A stretch of 64,000 nucleotides of DNA from Piscinibacter caeni (GCA_003265685.1 QJOU01000018.1:42083-106082); one strand, 5' to 3'; positions 9,776 through 18,909 are shown, counted from the first letter of the stretch. Numbers and translations: made by a program. Notes: generated by a model not told the origin, from the letters alone.

Positions 9776-11235
9776 CTACCAAAAGAGAACTTAGGCCTCT
9801 TGGAAGTGACCTCATCGAGTATTTGGAGCTCGATGCCAACTATTCAAATGAGAACTCTCTTTCCACGCGACTGCGAGGCAATCCACAGATCGCGACACTC
9901 CCACTAACCGGTTGGTCGGATGAGGCAATTCACGGGCTGTTTGACAGACGCCCCGACGCTCCAACCCACGCAGACAGAGCGAAGCCTGCCTCATTGCGCC
10001 GGAGCGAGATCAACACGCTTTTCGACATCGTCTACAACCTCGTGGGCTATCCGCGGCTGATTAACGCATTCATCGAAATGATGCGCGAGACCTATGTCTC
10101 TAGGAACGTGCTGCGCGACGATGATCGTCGTCGACGTATGATGTTGCACACCAAGGGGGCACTTGACGGCAAGCAGTTCAACTTTCCGCTTCCACGAAAT
10201 TGGCGCCCGACGGCCAGAAGTCTAAATGTTCTCGGCCTCACGGGTTCCGGCAAGACCACGTTCGCGCGGATCATGCTTCAGATCTTTGCCGTTGTGATCC
10301 ACCACACGAGCTACCAGGGACGTAACCTCGCTTTCGATCAAGTGCCACTCGTGTACGTTCAGATTCCGTTCGACGGCACGATCAAGTCGTTTCTTCTGAA
10401 CTTCTGTGAGTCAGTGGACAGGGCATTGGGATATTCATCGTATTATCAGGAGGCGCTTCGCGTGGGAAGCATCGCTGAGATGGTCTCGCTGATGGTACGC
10501 ATCTCCGATGCCATCGCACTCGGCACACTGATGATCGACGACTTGCACAATCTACGGGTTGCCAAGGGCCCGAACATTGTGATCATGTTTAATCTCATCA
10601 GTTCGCTCATCGAGTGCGCGGGAATCTCCGTATGCACCCTCGGAACCCCAAGCGTCAAGTCGATCGTGACTCCAGGAGCGGCCAATCAGCGCAAACTGGT
10701 GCTCAACGGAGCGTTCGAGTTCTCCTTGATGAGATGGAACTCACCGGCCTTGTTGGACTTCACCGAAGTTCTGTGGTCGTACCTGTGGGTCGCGCACCCT
10801 GTTGCGCTCACCGAGTCCATTCGACTTGCCTGGTTCAAAGCTGGCGCAGGAAATCCACACTTCATGGTCATGGCGCTTGCGCAAGCACAGCGCAACGAGA
10901 TCGGCGCTCGTGAGACCATCGACGAGTTGTCCTTCCAACACGCGGCCACGATGAACATGGCCATCCTGCAGCCCGCAATTCGCGCCATGCGGCTCGGTAC
11001 TCCGACTGCATTGCTAGCGTTGGATGACATGCTCGTCGGCAACAAGCTGGCCGAGTTGCGCCAGGAGCTTGGGGTCACCGGATCGGATACCCTTCACTAC
11101 GTCTCATCTACGAGTGATGAGTTTCCGGAGGTTGTGCGCGCGGAGGAGAAACTCAAGCCAAAGCGCACTGGTGCGTCAAAGTCGGTCGGCGAAGAGGCGC
11201 TCCCGTCGGCAGAAGATCCATTCCAGATGCGCTGA
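9772..11235 (+). CDS. tnsC: TnsC-like AAA+ transposition regulator
   Basis: 487 residues. TnsC is the ATPase that links the target selector to the transposase. Walker A is GLTGSGKTT (G155-K161) and Walker B is LMIDDLHNL (D256-D257); a sensor-like CTLGTPSVKS follows. The N-terminal ~130 residues, including the LPLTGWSDEAI segment, correspond to the TnsB/TniQ-contacting extension, and the tail from about 430 is polar. The GTG start overlaps the tnsB stop and is preceded by AGGAGG, so translational coupling is expected. Size and N-terminal extension favour TnsC over the shorter TniB of Tn5053-type elements. Confidence 0.92.
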   Translation: MTTKRELRPLGSDLIEYLELDANYSNENSLSTRLRGNPQIATLPLTGWSDEAIHGLFDRRPDAPTHADRAKPASLRRSEINTLFDIVYNLVGYPRLINAFIEMMRETYVSRNVLRDDDRRRRMMLHTKGALDGKQFNFPLPRNWRPTARSLNVLGLTGSGKTTFARIMLQIFAVVIHHTSYQGRNLAFDQVPLVYVQIPFDGTIKSFLLNFCESVDRALGYSSYYQEALRVGSIAEMVSLMVRISDAIALGTLMIDDLHNLRVAKGPNIVIMFNLISSLIECAGISVCTLGTPSVKSIVTPGAANQRKLVLNGAFEFSLMRWNSPALLDFTEVLWSYLWVAHPVALTESIRLAWFKAGAGNPHFMVMALAQAQRNEIGARETIDELSFQHAATMNMAILQPAIRAMRLGTPTALLALDDMLVGNKLAELRQELGVTGSDTLHYVSSTSDEFPEVVRAEEKLKPKRTGASKSVGEEALPSAEDPFQMR

Positions 11236-11242
11236 GCGATCC

Positions 11243-12697
11243 ATGCCCGGTGGTCGGGAACTTGTGCGTGTCGCCGATTGGGCGCCGGGCGAGTTGTTGT
11301 ATTCCCTCGAGGCGAGGACCCAGCGCGACTGCGTCATCGGTGATCCTAGGGCCGCGCTTTGGCGCCTGTTGGGATCTCGCACTGTGATCCCGAGCGCAGA
11401 CCTTCCCTGCCACTTGCTGCAAGCCTTCGGGCGGTTTGGTCAGTACGCAGGGTTTTCCTCCGTGGAGGATCTGATCGCGCGGACAACGTTGTACCCCTAC
11501 TTCACTTTCTTCATGCCACGTCTTAGGACTGCTCAGGTCTTGGAACGCGCACGCTCGGGTAAGGGCAACGGCCTGAAGACGTTCATGGGGCTGGTGGCCA
11601 ACCGTTTCGGTGCCAGCGTGTCATTGCGCTATTGCGAGAGGTGCGCTCGGGCATACCTGCGGGGCTTTGGAGATGTTCCGTGGCTACGATCCCACCAGCT
11701 TCCCGGCGTTTGTGTTTGCTGGCGCCATGGGGAGCCCCTACACGCGCTGCCGAAGCAAAGTTCGATGAGTCATCGTCAAAGGCTAACCACGGCGCTTGCC
11801 GCGTCGGGGGCTGTGTGCCTAGAACCGCAGAGCCTCCGGCACGCGGTCAGATTTGCCAATCTGTCCCATTCGATCCTGCAGGCCGGTTCGATAGGACGAA
11901 GCGGTGATCGTCATGCGAAGGCGTACTGGAGAGCCTTGAAGCATCGCGACTTCACCCGTGGGAACAAGCAGATCCGTTGGTCGGCGCTGAGCCAAGCCCT
12001 CCTCGCTGGCGCTGTTTGCTCCGAAGACGCGGCACTCGTAGGCCAGCTCAACCTCTGTGCGAAGGAACCGCCTGGATGGCTCCGAAGCTTGCTGGGAGGT
12101 CGACCCACACAGGCCCACCCGATGTGCCACCTGGCACTGATCGACGTCCTATTTGACTCGCTTTCCGGGTTCCTCGATGCGCAGTCCGATGACGACCGGG
12201 CATTGGTCGAGCAAATCCCTGCGTTGACGCCGGGGGACACAGCAGAGATCGCAGGCCTTATTGCCGACGCATCCTTGTCATGCCGGCAAGTCGCCAACAC
12301 GTGCGGTCTCTCGGTCTCGACGATTGCCAAGCGTCGGCGGCAGCTAGGCGTACCCGTATCAGCACGGCCCAAGACCGTGACGGTGCATCTCGTTCAATCC
12401 GTTCAGGCTGACTTGATCAGTGGCGCCAATCCGAGCGAAGTTGCCCGGCGGCACAATCTGTCCAGTTCGTCTGTGTATCGAATTCTCTCGAGTCCGGCGC
12501 TCGCCGCGACCCACAAGGCGAAACGCTTTGCTTCTGCCAGAGATGCGTACCGCAAACAGTGGCTGCGCAAAATCTCAAAGGCCCCCGCCGCTCGAGTCGC
12601 CGACCTACGACGAACGGGGGGTGCTTCGTACACCTGGCTCCGTCGGCACGATCCTGCTTGGCTCGACGCCCATTTGCCCAGTCGGACTCTTTCCTGA
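11243..12697 (+). CDS. tnsD: TniQ/TnsD-type target-selection protein
   Basis: 484 residues, near the 508 of Tn7 TnsD and longer than minimal TniQ proteins. The TniQ zinc-binding motif is present: YCERCARAY supplies C-x2-C and GVCVCWRHGEPL supplies C-x2-H. The C-terminal half carries two helix-turn-helix segments (CRQVANTCGLSVSTIAKRRR and PSEVARRHNLSSSSVYRILS) and a final WLRRHDPAWLDAHLP element. This matches TnsD proteins that read a fixed chromosomal attachment site rather than Cas-bound TniQ. The ATG at 11243 is seven bases after the tnsC stop. No tnsE, cas genes or obvious att gene lie next to it. The symbol follows the TnsD-like length and is not proof of glmS targeting. Confidence 0.85.
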   Translation: MPGGRELVRVADWAPGELLYSLEARTQRDCVIGDPRAALWRLLGSRTVIPSADLPCHLLQAFGRFGQYAGFSSVEDLIARTTLYPYFTFFMPRLRTAQVLERARSGKGNGLKTFMGLVANRFGASVSLRYCERCARAYLRGFGDVPWLRSHQLPGVCVCWRHGEPLHALPKQSSMSHRQRLTTALAASGAVCLEPQSLRHAVRFANLSHSILQAGSIGRSGDRHAKAYWRALKHRDFTRGNKQIRWSALSQALLAGAVCSEDAALVGQLNLCAKEPPGWLRSLLGGRPTQAHPMCHLALIDVLFDSLSGFLDAQSDDDRALVEQIPALTPGDTAEIAGLIADASLSCRQVANTCGLSVSTIAKRRRQLGVPVSARPKTVTVHLVQSVQADLISGANPSEVARRHNLSSSSVYRILSSPALAATHKAKRFASARDAYRKQWLRKISKAPAARVADLRRTGGASYTWLRRHDPAWLDAHLPSRTLS

Positions 12698-12704
12698 AGC
12701 GTCG

Positions 12705-12890
12705 AAGTGACCTGGCCTCGGGCGTCGATAAGTACTCCGCTGGCCGAACGTCGTCGAGCGCCGACAGCGGTTGTTGAAGCCAACGCAAGGTCGATGCCGC
12801 CGCGTCGAATCCAGCCGGATCGCGGCTTTCGTTCACGACACGCTGGACGAGCGCGCCAAGCGCTGACACAACACCCGCATCGCGCCCTGC
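12705..12890 (-). pseudogene. Fragment of DUF2384 (MbcA/ParS) antitoxin gene
   Basis: On the minus strand the DNA encodes LGALVQRVVNESRDPAGFDA, then a segment ending AEYLSTPEARSL. This matches, nearly residue for residue, the intact small antitoxin at 58117-58350 (LAALVQRVVDESGDPTGFDA ... AEYMATPERRAL). The reading frame breaks just after this point, and the last ~18 residues (the MRMQSGAYS tail of the intact copy) are lost next to the tniQ stop codon. No toxin gene is adjacent. It is probably a remnant of transposon cargo or of the target. Confidence 0.7.
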
Positions 12891-13230
12891 GAAGAGCACC
12901 AACGCCTAATTATGTCAACTGATTGGCGGCGGGTTAAGCCGCAACCGTGAGGTTGGCAACGATCCTCAGGGAACCCCAATGCCGCAAATGCGAGGAGGTG
13001 CGGCCATCGGCCGTTGCCAGCTGGCGGTTGCCGAACGACCCTGAGCCGCCATCCGGCATCCTGATGTCGCCGCCCGGGAGTTGCCGTTCGGACATCATCG
13101 CAGCAACTCGTAGAGGCCGCGCAGCGGGGGCATCAGGCGGGCAGCACTCGAGGCGATTGAGGCGTAGCGCGCGGCTTGAGGCCGCGCGGCCTCACCACTT
13201 CGGGAACCTCACGCGCAAGCCATCGGCCGG
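12891..13230. other. No gene recognised; short dyad near 12900-12945
   Basis: This interval lies between the DUF2384 fragment and an IS91 fragment. The part at 12905-12945 has AT-rich sequence followed by a GC-rich dyad (GGCGGCGGGTTAAGCCGC), which could be a terminator or an element end. I found no partner copy in the window. The rest holds nothing I can support. Confidence 0.3.
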
Positions 13231-13510
13231 CGGCCCCAGCGGGCGCCCGATGGCACCCCGCTCCACGACGAACGCCACCGCCCCGGGCAGACCGCGCTGT
13301 ATCGCTTGGTGCAGCAGCACGCGTCCAGATCAATTGCCCATGCCGAAGCCAGCTCTGGGGCGGCGTTGCCGCGCTTCGTCAAGGACGCGTTCGACGCCTT
13401 CATCGAGTGCGGCATCCTGACCCACGGCTTCCTGCGGATGCGCTGCGGCGAATGCGGCCGCGACGAGGGCTGTATCGCGCTGGTCGGCCATACGCCAACC
13501 TTTCGTTCGA
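13231..13510 (+). pseudogene. IS91-family transposase N-terminal fragment
   Basis: The frame reading TALYRLVQQHASRSIAHAEA, then LPRFVKDAFDAFIECGILTH and GFLRMRCGECGRDE is the start of IS91-type transposases, including the first CxxC of their zinc-binding N-terminus. After GECGRDE the match is lost; the normal continuation with further cysteines and the HUH/Tyr catalytic domain is absent. The frame stays open to about 13617, but with unrelated sequence. Confidence 0.7.
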
Positions 13511-13765
13511 TGAGAGGTGCCGAGCGGGAAGCAATACCCGCGTCGGTACCCGGTGTCGTGACGGCGCATGCAGGTGGGAATGAGCCGGCGCTGCGATGGG
13601 TCCACTTCACTTCGTAATCGAGTGGCTCGCGTCGTGCGTCGAAGGCGACGGCGTCCGCATGCCACCGGAGCTTATGGACAGCAACCAGGCCCGCGCGCGC
13701 ATGCAGGCCGCGGCGCGCCGGACCGACCTTACGACCGTTGACGGCCAATCGCCCGGCACACCACG
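13511..13765. other. No gene recognised
   Basis: Sequence between the IS91 fragment and the end of the SMP-30-like gene. Frames are open by chance; no family is recognised and no terminator is obvious. Confidence 0.3.
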
Positions 13766-14878
13766 TCACGGGGGGCCGATCGCCCTACGCGTGGGCAGCC
13801 TGAACCGCACCAGGTTCCAGCGGCCCACCTGCTCCTCCCATTCGTCACCGACTGCCGGCGTCAGCGGCAACGCCAGGTTCGTGACCACCATCCATGGCCC
13901 CTGCACGGCGGTCGAGGCCGGGAACAGCAGCCCCCGTGGCGCGCCGTCGCGCGATATGCCCCTGAACTCGCCGGCGCGCACGCGGGTGAGGCCGCGCTCG
14001 TCGACGCCCAGCACCACGTCGGCCTGGTTCGCCGCTACCCAGAGCAGCCCGTCATGGAACAGGAGCCCGTCAGCCCCCGGCAGGCTTTCGGCGACGACGC
14101 TCATCGGCCCAGACGGCATCGGCAACCGCAGCAGGCGACCGTCGCCGGCATTGTTCACGTAGAGCTGGGTCTCGTCGGCGTTGAACGCCAGCCCGTTCGC
14201 GCCGAATGGCAGGGCGCCTGCCGTCGCCAACAGGGGATCCCGCGAGACGACATCGACAGTGCACGGCGTGCAGGTGGTCGCACCCTCGATGCGGTAGATC
14301 GCGCCCTGGAACGAATCCGAGATGTAGAGATTGCGCGCCTTGTCGAACACCATGCCGTTCGGCGCCGCGAAGCCACTGGAGCCGAAGCCGATCCTGTCTT
14401 CGCTGCCGTCGGGGTTGGCCACGCGGCGTGGCGCCGGCATCGGCGGTTCGAGTGCCTGGAACGACACCACGTCCTCCACCGGCGAGGCGGCCGTGAACTC
14501 GGCATCGATGCGCTGCAGTCTCGATGCGCCAAAGTTCAGGACATAGACCTTGCCGTCGGCAACCGCGATGCCGGTCAGCGGCATTGGCCCGAATGACTTA
14601 TGTGCCAGCAGCCGCCCCTGCGCCGAATATCGCAGCAGCTGATTGTTCCGCGCAGATTCCGGTACCCGCGCGTCGAAGGTGCCGACGATGAGATCACCAT
14701 TGCGCGGGTTGCTTGCCAATCCTTCCGGGTAACGAACGCCGTCGGGCAACGTCACGAAGGTCTCGACCGCGAGGCGCAGCAGTTCTTGGTCGGCGGCGCG
14801 TGCCGGGTGGACCGGCACGAACATGGACAGGAGCGCGGCAAGCGCCATGCGGAGGAAGGGCTGCAAGCGAGACTCCAA
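13766..14878 (-). CDS. Secreted SMP-30/gluconolactonase-like beta-propeller protein
   Basis: 370 residues with a signal peptide (hydrophobic MALAALLSMF, cleavage likely after PARA) followed by blade-like repeats. These include VRYPEGLASNPRNGDLIVGT, GIAVADGKVYVLNFG, APNGMVFDKARNLYISDSFQ, GANGLAFNADETQLYVNN and GADGLLFHDGLLWVAANQ. The recurring N-G-L/M-x-F and Y-x-S/N-D pattern is that of the SMP-30/gluconolactonase/LRE family, periplasmic lactonase-like six-bladed propellers. The substrate is unknown; metal-binding residues (Glu, Asn, Asp) are plausible but not assignable without alignment. The start is a TTG at 14878, giving a better n-region; ATG at 14845 is the alternative. It is divergent from the secreted hydrolase at 15124. 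Confidence 0.75.
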   Translation of the reverse strand: MESRLQPFLRMALAALLSMFVPVHPARAADQELLRLAVETFVTLPDGVRYPEGLASNPRNGDLIVGTFDARVPESARNNQLLRYSAQGRLLAHKSFGPMPLTGIAVADGKVYVLNFGASRLQRIDAEFTAASPVEDVVSFQALEPPMPAPRRVANPDGSEDRIGFGSSGFAAPNGMVFDKARNLYISDSFQGAIYRIEGATTCTPCTVDVVSRDPLLATAGALPFGANGLAFNADETQLYVNNAGDGRLLRLPMPSGPMSVVAESLPGADGLLFHDGLLWVAANQADVVLGVDERGLTRVRAGEFRGISRDGAPRGLLFPASTAVQGPWMVVTNLALPLTPAVGDEWEEQVGRWNLVRFRLPTRRAIGPP

Positions 14879-15123
14879 GTTCGAGGATGGCGGACCACAT
14901 GGTCCATCGGCCCGACATCTCGCACATCACCCGCGTAGCCTGCATCCGTCGCTCTCTCTGCGCGGATGTGCAGACTGGCCAACGGGGAGAGACCGGAACT
15001 GGTCGGCTGGTTGTAATGCCAGCCTCTACGCTGGACGAGCGCGCATTCGGCCCGAATCGGGATGCCGTCGCGTACAGACTCGCCGAAGCTCGCGGTGGCT
15101 ATTCAACTGCACTGGAGCGTACG

Positions 15124-16044
15124 ATGACTCGTTCGACACCTTTCGCCACCCTGCTGCTTTCGTTGCTGCTGCTTGTCGGTGCATCGCCGGCCGCAGCGTC
15201 CGGCCCAACCACCTCGGCCGCCACGCAGTACGTCGACATCGACGGGGCCCGCATCGCCTACCGAGCGATCGGCCCGCAAGGCAGCGTCCCCCTCCTGTTG
15301 CTGAACCGTTTCCGCGGGACGATGGATGACTGGGATCCGGCGCTGATCGACAACCTCGCGCGCGAACGGCAAGTGTTGATGTTCGACCAGCCCGGTTTCG
15401 CACGCTCCAGCGGCGATCCGCCGAACTCGCTGCCGGCATTCGCCGCCTCGGCGGCGCGTTTTGCCAGTGCTCTGGGTCACCGGCAGGTCGACGTACTCGG
15501 GTACTCCATGGGTGGCACCGTCGCGCTGCAGTTCGCACTCGATCACCCCGGACTCCTGCGGCGCCTGATCGTGGCAGGTTCTGGTCCGGGCCATGTTCCC
15601 GACGTCCCGCCGGGGCCGCCGGCTTCCGATCGGGTGTGGCCCGTGGCGACCAAGCCGGTCAACGACGATGCCGACTTCCTCTTCCTCTTCTTCGAGGACA
15701 CGCCGAGCAGCCAAGCCGCCGGCCGGGCGTACCGCGATCGCCTGCGCAAGCGCAGCGATGCATTCGCCCGCGTCGTCGAACCCGCCGCTTGGCAGGCGCA
15801 GTTGCGCTCGGCCAAATCCGTGGGTACCGCGGCCACGTCGCTGCTGCCGAAGCTCGGAGTAATCACGCATCCCACGCTCGTCGCCAATGGCAGGGAGGAC
15901 ATCATGGTGGCGACCTATGCCTCCTTCGCGATGGCGAGGGCCATGCCGCGTGCTCGCCTTCTCATCTACCCCGACTCGGGACATGGCTTCCTATTTCAGT
16001 ACCCCGAGGACTTTGCGGACGAGGTGCTCAGGTTCCTGCGTTGA
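15124..16044 (+). CDS. Secreted alpha/beta hydrolase
   Basis: 306 residues. An N-terminal signal peptide (LLLSLLLLVGASPAAAS) is followed by an alpha/beta hydrolase fold. The nucleophile elbow is GYSMGG with S128; an acidic residue in NGREDIM and His in DSGHGF complete the triad. The usual HG oxyanion motif before the first crossover is replaced by LNRFRGTMDDWDP, as in a group of secreted hydrolases. It probably acts on an ester or lactone in the periplasm; the substrate is unknown. The ATG at 15124 is taken because it starts the signal peptide; the frame is open further upstream. It is divergent from the SMP-30-like gene, with about 245 bp between them. Confidence 0.85.
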   Translation: MTRSTPFATLLLSLLLLVGASPAAASGPTTSAATQYVDIDGARIAYRAIGPQGSVPLLLLNRFRGTMDDWDPALIDNLARERQVLMFDQPGFARSSGDPPNSLPAFAASAARFASALGHRQVDVLGYSMGGTVALQFALDHPGLLRRLIVAGSGPGHVPDVPPGPPASDRVWPVATKPVNDDADFLFLFFEDTPSSQAAGRAYRDRLRKRSDAFARVVEPAAWQAQLRSAKSVGTAATSLLPKLGVITHPTLVANGREDIMVATYASFAMARAMPRARLLIYPDSGHGFLFQYPEDFADEVLRFLR

Positions 16045-16388
16045 CACGGTGGAATCCGCGGCCTAGCGTCACCCGCCTGGAGCTTGTGTCCGGAGGGCAG
16101 AGGTTCGTGGGCGTGACCGGGGTGCAGGTCGACAGCAGTTGCCAGTCCACTCAAGTCGGCTCGACGGCCCCAAGTTCACAGAGCCACTGGGACGCTTCCC
16201 GGGCCGTCGAGAGCTCGCCCGAGCCGGACTCGCACCGGCTTAACCCCCGGATCGCGAGGTCGATGTCCCAGCATGGGGTGCATGTCTTTCGTCGCGGCAA
16301 GGCGCGTGGGGCGAAGCCCGAAGCGGCTTGCCGCGCGGCGGCGGCCTTTGCGATCGGGGGGTCATCGGGGCCCGGATAGGGTTGATGC
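16045..16388. other. No gene recognised
   Basis: A stretch after the secreted hydrolase and before the IS256 remnant. It contains no recognisable frame, repeat or clear terminator. Confidence 0.35.
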
Positions 16389-17220
16389 GCGACCAATCAA
16401 CCGATCCAGGACATCTCCAAGAACGAACTCGCCGAGATGGGATCTGGCATTGTTGTGCTGCGCCAGGTGCAGCAGTTCATGACCCAGCGCCTGATGGAAC
16501 TCGATATCGACGAGTGCTGCGGCACCGGCTGAAACGAAGGCAACGCCGATCGGCTGAGCAGATGCACTGGCTATCCCGAGAGGATTCGGGACACGCGCGC
16601 TGGCAGTGTCGATGTGAAGCTACCCAAGCTGCGCCAGAGCGGCTCCTACCCCGGACTCCTCGAGCCTCAGCGTACGGCCGAAAAGATGCTCACGGCCGTG
16701 ATCGAAATGGCCCAAGATCGTGGCATCGACACACGCTTGGTGGGCGACCTGGTCAACGCACCGAGCATGAGCGGCGTCGTCAGGAGAGCCAAGTCAGCCG
16801 GCTATGCGGCGAGTTCGATAGGCGCGTCGGCGCCTTCCTTGATCGTCAGATCGAAGGCAACCGGCCGTACCGCTGGATCCACGCCGCGCAGGTGAAGACG
16901 CGCGCGGCCAGGCGCATCGTGAGCGTTGCGATTTCGGCGCCAGCGAGTCCGAGTCGTTCTGGACACAGATTCTGCACAGCCTGAGACGGCGTGATCTGCG
17001 CAGTTTGAAGCTCGTCTCCAGCGATGGGGACGATGTCGTCAAGGCTGCCGCGATCTGGCAGCTCAGACGCGTTCAACTCATGCGTAGCGCCCTGACGCAC
17101 ACCGGCAAATTGCAGCGGCACATGGTCAGCGCCGCCGCCGACATCGTGGTCGTTCAAGACCAACCCGACGCGGCACGAGCTGAGCGGCTATCAGCGGCCC
17201 ACTCGCTGCGACGCAAGTTC
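16389..17220 (+). pseudogene. IS256-family transposase remnant, frameshifted
   Basis: Parts of a mutator/IS256 transposase appear in three frames. They run in order: MTQRLMELDIDECCGTG near 16485; VKLPKLRQSGSYPGLLEPQR and TAEKMLTAVIEMAQDRGIDT in a second frame from about 16614; SQVSRLCGEFDRRVGAFLDR and the IHAAQVKTRAA region; then LKLVSSDGDDVVKAA (the second catalytic Asp region) and MRSALTHTGKLQRHMVSAAA. The order and content match the family, but there are at least three frame changes and the C-terminal third with the catalytic Glu is missing. Terminal repeats were not found. Confidence 0.75.
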
Positions 17221-17370
17221 CTCGAAAGCAGTACGAGGAGTCGTCGCTCAATCGTCGGCGGACGCAGTTTGAGCGCCTGCATACCCTCGCCGATGCTGCG
17301 CGTACCCGGCTGCGCGCATGGTTCGCCGAGTACCAACGCGCCAGCAGCGGGTTTCTGCCCGCCGCCTTCC

Positions 17371-17778
17371 TCAACGCGCGACGGGTGCTGCGCTGCCCGC
17401 CAGATCGACCGCCTGCCGGCCGTCGAGGGCCGGCGCGCGCCCGTGGTGGCGTTCGTAGGCCTCGAACCCGCCCAGCACGGGCCTCGGCTCGTGGCGCACC
17501 ACGCGCAGCGTCGGCTGCTCGCCCGCCGCCCGGGCCAGCTCGATGGCCTCGTCAAACGAGCGACCTTGGTGGATGAGGTAGCGGGCGTAGGCGCCCGGCA
17601 CCAGCCGCACCCCGCTGTCGGCGGACGGCGCTGCGCGTGTCTCGCAACCCTGGCGGTCGCCCAGCACGCTGCAGCGGTAGACGGAATCGCCCTCGGCATG
17701 GGCGGGCAACGGAGCGGCCAGCGAGAGCAGCGCGGCGCCGCCCAGCGGCAGCCAGCGCAGGAAGTTCAGGTTCGTCAT
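17371..17778 (-). CDS. Exported hypothetical protein
   Basis: 135 residues with a clear signal peptide (LPLGGAALLSLAAPLPAHA) and a mature part beginning EGDSVYRCSVLGDRQGCETR, with two cysteines that could form a disulfide. I do not recognise a family. The C-terminal part (FEAYERHHGRAPALDGRQ) is polar. ATG 17778 is preceded by GGAG. It lies 32 bp downstream of the DUF4148 gene at 17811-18230 on the same strand, so the two are probably one transcript. Confidence 0.65.
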   Translation of the reverse strand: MTNLNFLRWLPLGGAALLSLAAPLPAHAEGDSVYRCSVLGDRQGCETRAAPSADSGVRLVPGAYARYLIHQGRSFDEAIELARAAGEQPTLRVVRHEPRPVLGGFEAYERHHGRAPALDGRQAVDLAGSAAPVAR

Positions 17779-17810
17779 GGAGGATCTCCTCTGAGTTCAC
17801 ATACCGAAGT

Positions 17811-18230
17811 TCAGCTGCCCGAGCGCTCGCCCTGGCTCAGGCGCACGCCCAAGGCCATGACCTGCGCCAGCTCGGCCTGCACTTGCGCACGCGTCTTCGA
17901 CGAGGCGATGTCGTGGCGGCCGAAGCTGCCGTAGAGCGCCCCGCTGTTGCGCGTTTCCAGCGTGCCATCGCGGCGCGCAGCGTCCAGCTCGGCGAGTACC
18001 TCCGTACGCGTGCGGGTCGAGACCAGGCGCGCCGTATCGATTTGGCCGTACAGCGCACCGGCGAGCGGGAGCTGACCGGCGGCACGCGCCTGCTCGAACT
18101 CGGCGATGACCTCGGTGCGGCTGCGCGTCGACAGCGTCTGGCTGGCGAAGTCCTGCGTGCCCTCCTGGGCAAACGTGCCGGCGGAGGCGAACAGGGTGAC
18201 GGCGGCAAGGGCGATGCGATAGGTCTTCAT
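17811..18230 (-). CDS. DUF4148 domain protein, exported (copy 1)
   Basis: 139 residues: signal peptide (MKTYRIALAAVTLFASAGTF) and then repeats of the DUF4148 type, TRSRTEVIAEFEQARAAGQL, TRTRTEVLAELDAARRDGTL and KTRAQVQAELAQVMALGV. Each repeat is about 45 residues apart, so the mature protein is essentially three copies of the T-R-x-x-V-x-A-E-L motif. DUF4148 proteins are small periplasmic proteins common in Burkholderiales, with no defined function. A close paralogue lies at 20154-20570, sharing even the last residues (GVRLSQGERSGS) and an upstream DNA block. The start is ATG 18230; an upstream in-frame start would spoil the signal peptide. Confidence 0.85.
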   Translation of the reverse strand: MKTYRIALAAVTLFASAGTFAQEGTQDFASQTLSTRSRTEVIAEFEQARAAGQLPLAGALYGQIDTARLVSTRTRTEVLAELDAARRDGTLETRNSGALYGSFGRHDIASSKTRAQVQAELAQVMALGVRLSQGERSGS

Positions 18231-18548
18231 GGCGGTTTCCTGGTGGGTTGCGAGTCGGTCACTGACGCGTGTCGCCACCATGGCAACTGCTGCGTCTTCG
18301 ACGGGCCGGGGAGATCAGGCCCGTCGATGTGACCAATCTAGGCGCCGCACCTGCGCAGAAAAATGGCTCATCGGCCAATGCAGCGTTGCACTCCCGCCAA
18401 AGTTGCAGCGTGCCCCGCGTGCACCCATCCTCCATGCACGGCCCGTGCACAGAGCGATCGATCTCCGAGGGTCGTCGCCACCGTCGTGCAAGCATGCATG
18501 CGGGCAAGCGTACGGACGCGCACGGCCGCGGACGAGGGCCGGCAAAGT
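18231..18548 (-). promoter_or_regulatory. Upstream region of DUF4148 copy 1 with conserved block
   Basis: The part at 18331-18408 is repeated with few changes at 20595-20667, upstream of DUF4148 copy 2. Shared words (plus strand) are GACCAATCTAGG, GCTC..CGGCCAATGCA, CGTTGCA and GCCAAAG. Conservation at the same distance from both genes suggests promoter and operator sequence rather than coding sequence; the regulator is unknown. Confidence 0.5.
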
Positions 18549-18794
18549 TCAGAAGTCGGACAGCCTGGCGTCGCCGACTTCGAGCAGCTGATCGAGGCGC
18601 AGGGTTTCGCCCGTGCCGAGCACGACGTACTCGGCGCCCTCCCGGGCGAACACGTCGTCGATGGTTGCAGTGAGCTCCTTCACCTCACCCGCGGTGGCGC
18701 GAAAGCGGACCCGCGTGGGTCGGCGCAGCGTCGCATGCGACTCGAGCAGGTCGTGGAACTCGCAGCTGATTGGCTCGCACTTGGCGGATGTCAT
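18549..18794 (-). CDS. Rho-binding antiterminator, Rof-like
   Basis: 81 residues. The N-terminal YEPISC-like motif (here CEPISCEFHDLLE), the central VRFRATAGEVKELTATIDDV and the C-terminal GTGETLRLDQLLEV match the small Rof/YaeO family, which binds Rho and inhibits termination. The first two cysteines are as in many homologues. Length is close to E. coli Rof (about 84). ATG at 18794 is the first residue before the conserved region. It is a single gene on the minus strand; its neighbours do not suggest a pathway. Confidence 0.72.
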   Translation of the reverse strand: MTSAKCEPISCEFHDLLESHATLRRPTRVRFRATAGEVKELTATIDDVFAREGAEYVVLGTGETLRLDQLLEVGDARLSDF

Positions 18795-18909
18795 GGTCGT
18801 GAGGCCTGCGTCATTGTCATCGCACCTGCCCTCGCCTTACCGTACAAGGGGGAAAACGATGCGTCGCGCCGGGCCGAAGACAGCGCCTGCATCACCCGTC
18901 GCTGCCTGC

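Noticed and set aside
12904..12940. attC-like pair (GCCTAAT ... GTTAAGC) suggesting an integron cassette site
   Set aside because: Total length is only about 36 bp, the two core words are not complementary, and no integrase or cassette array lies near.
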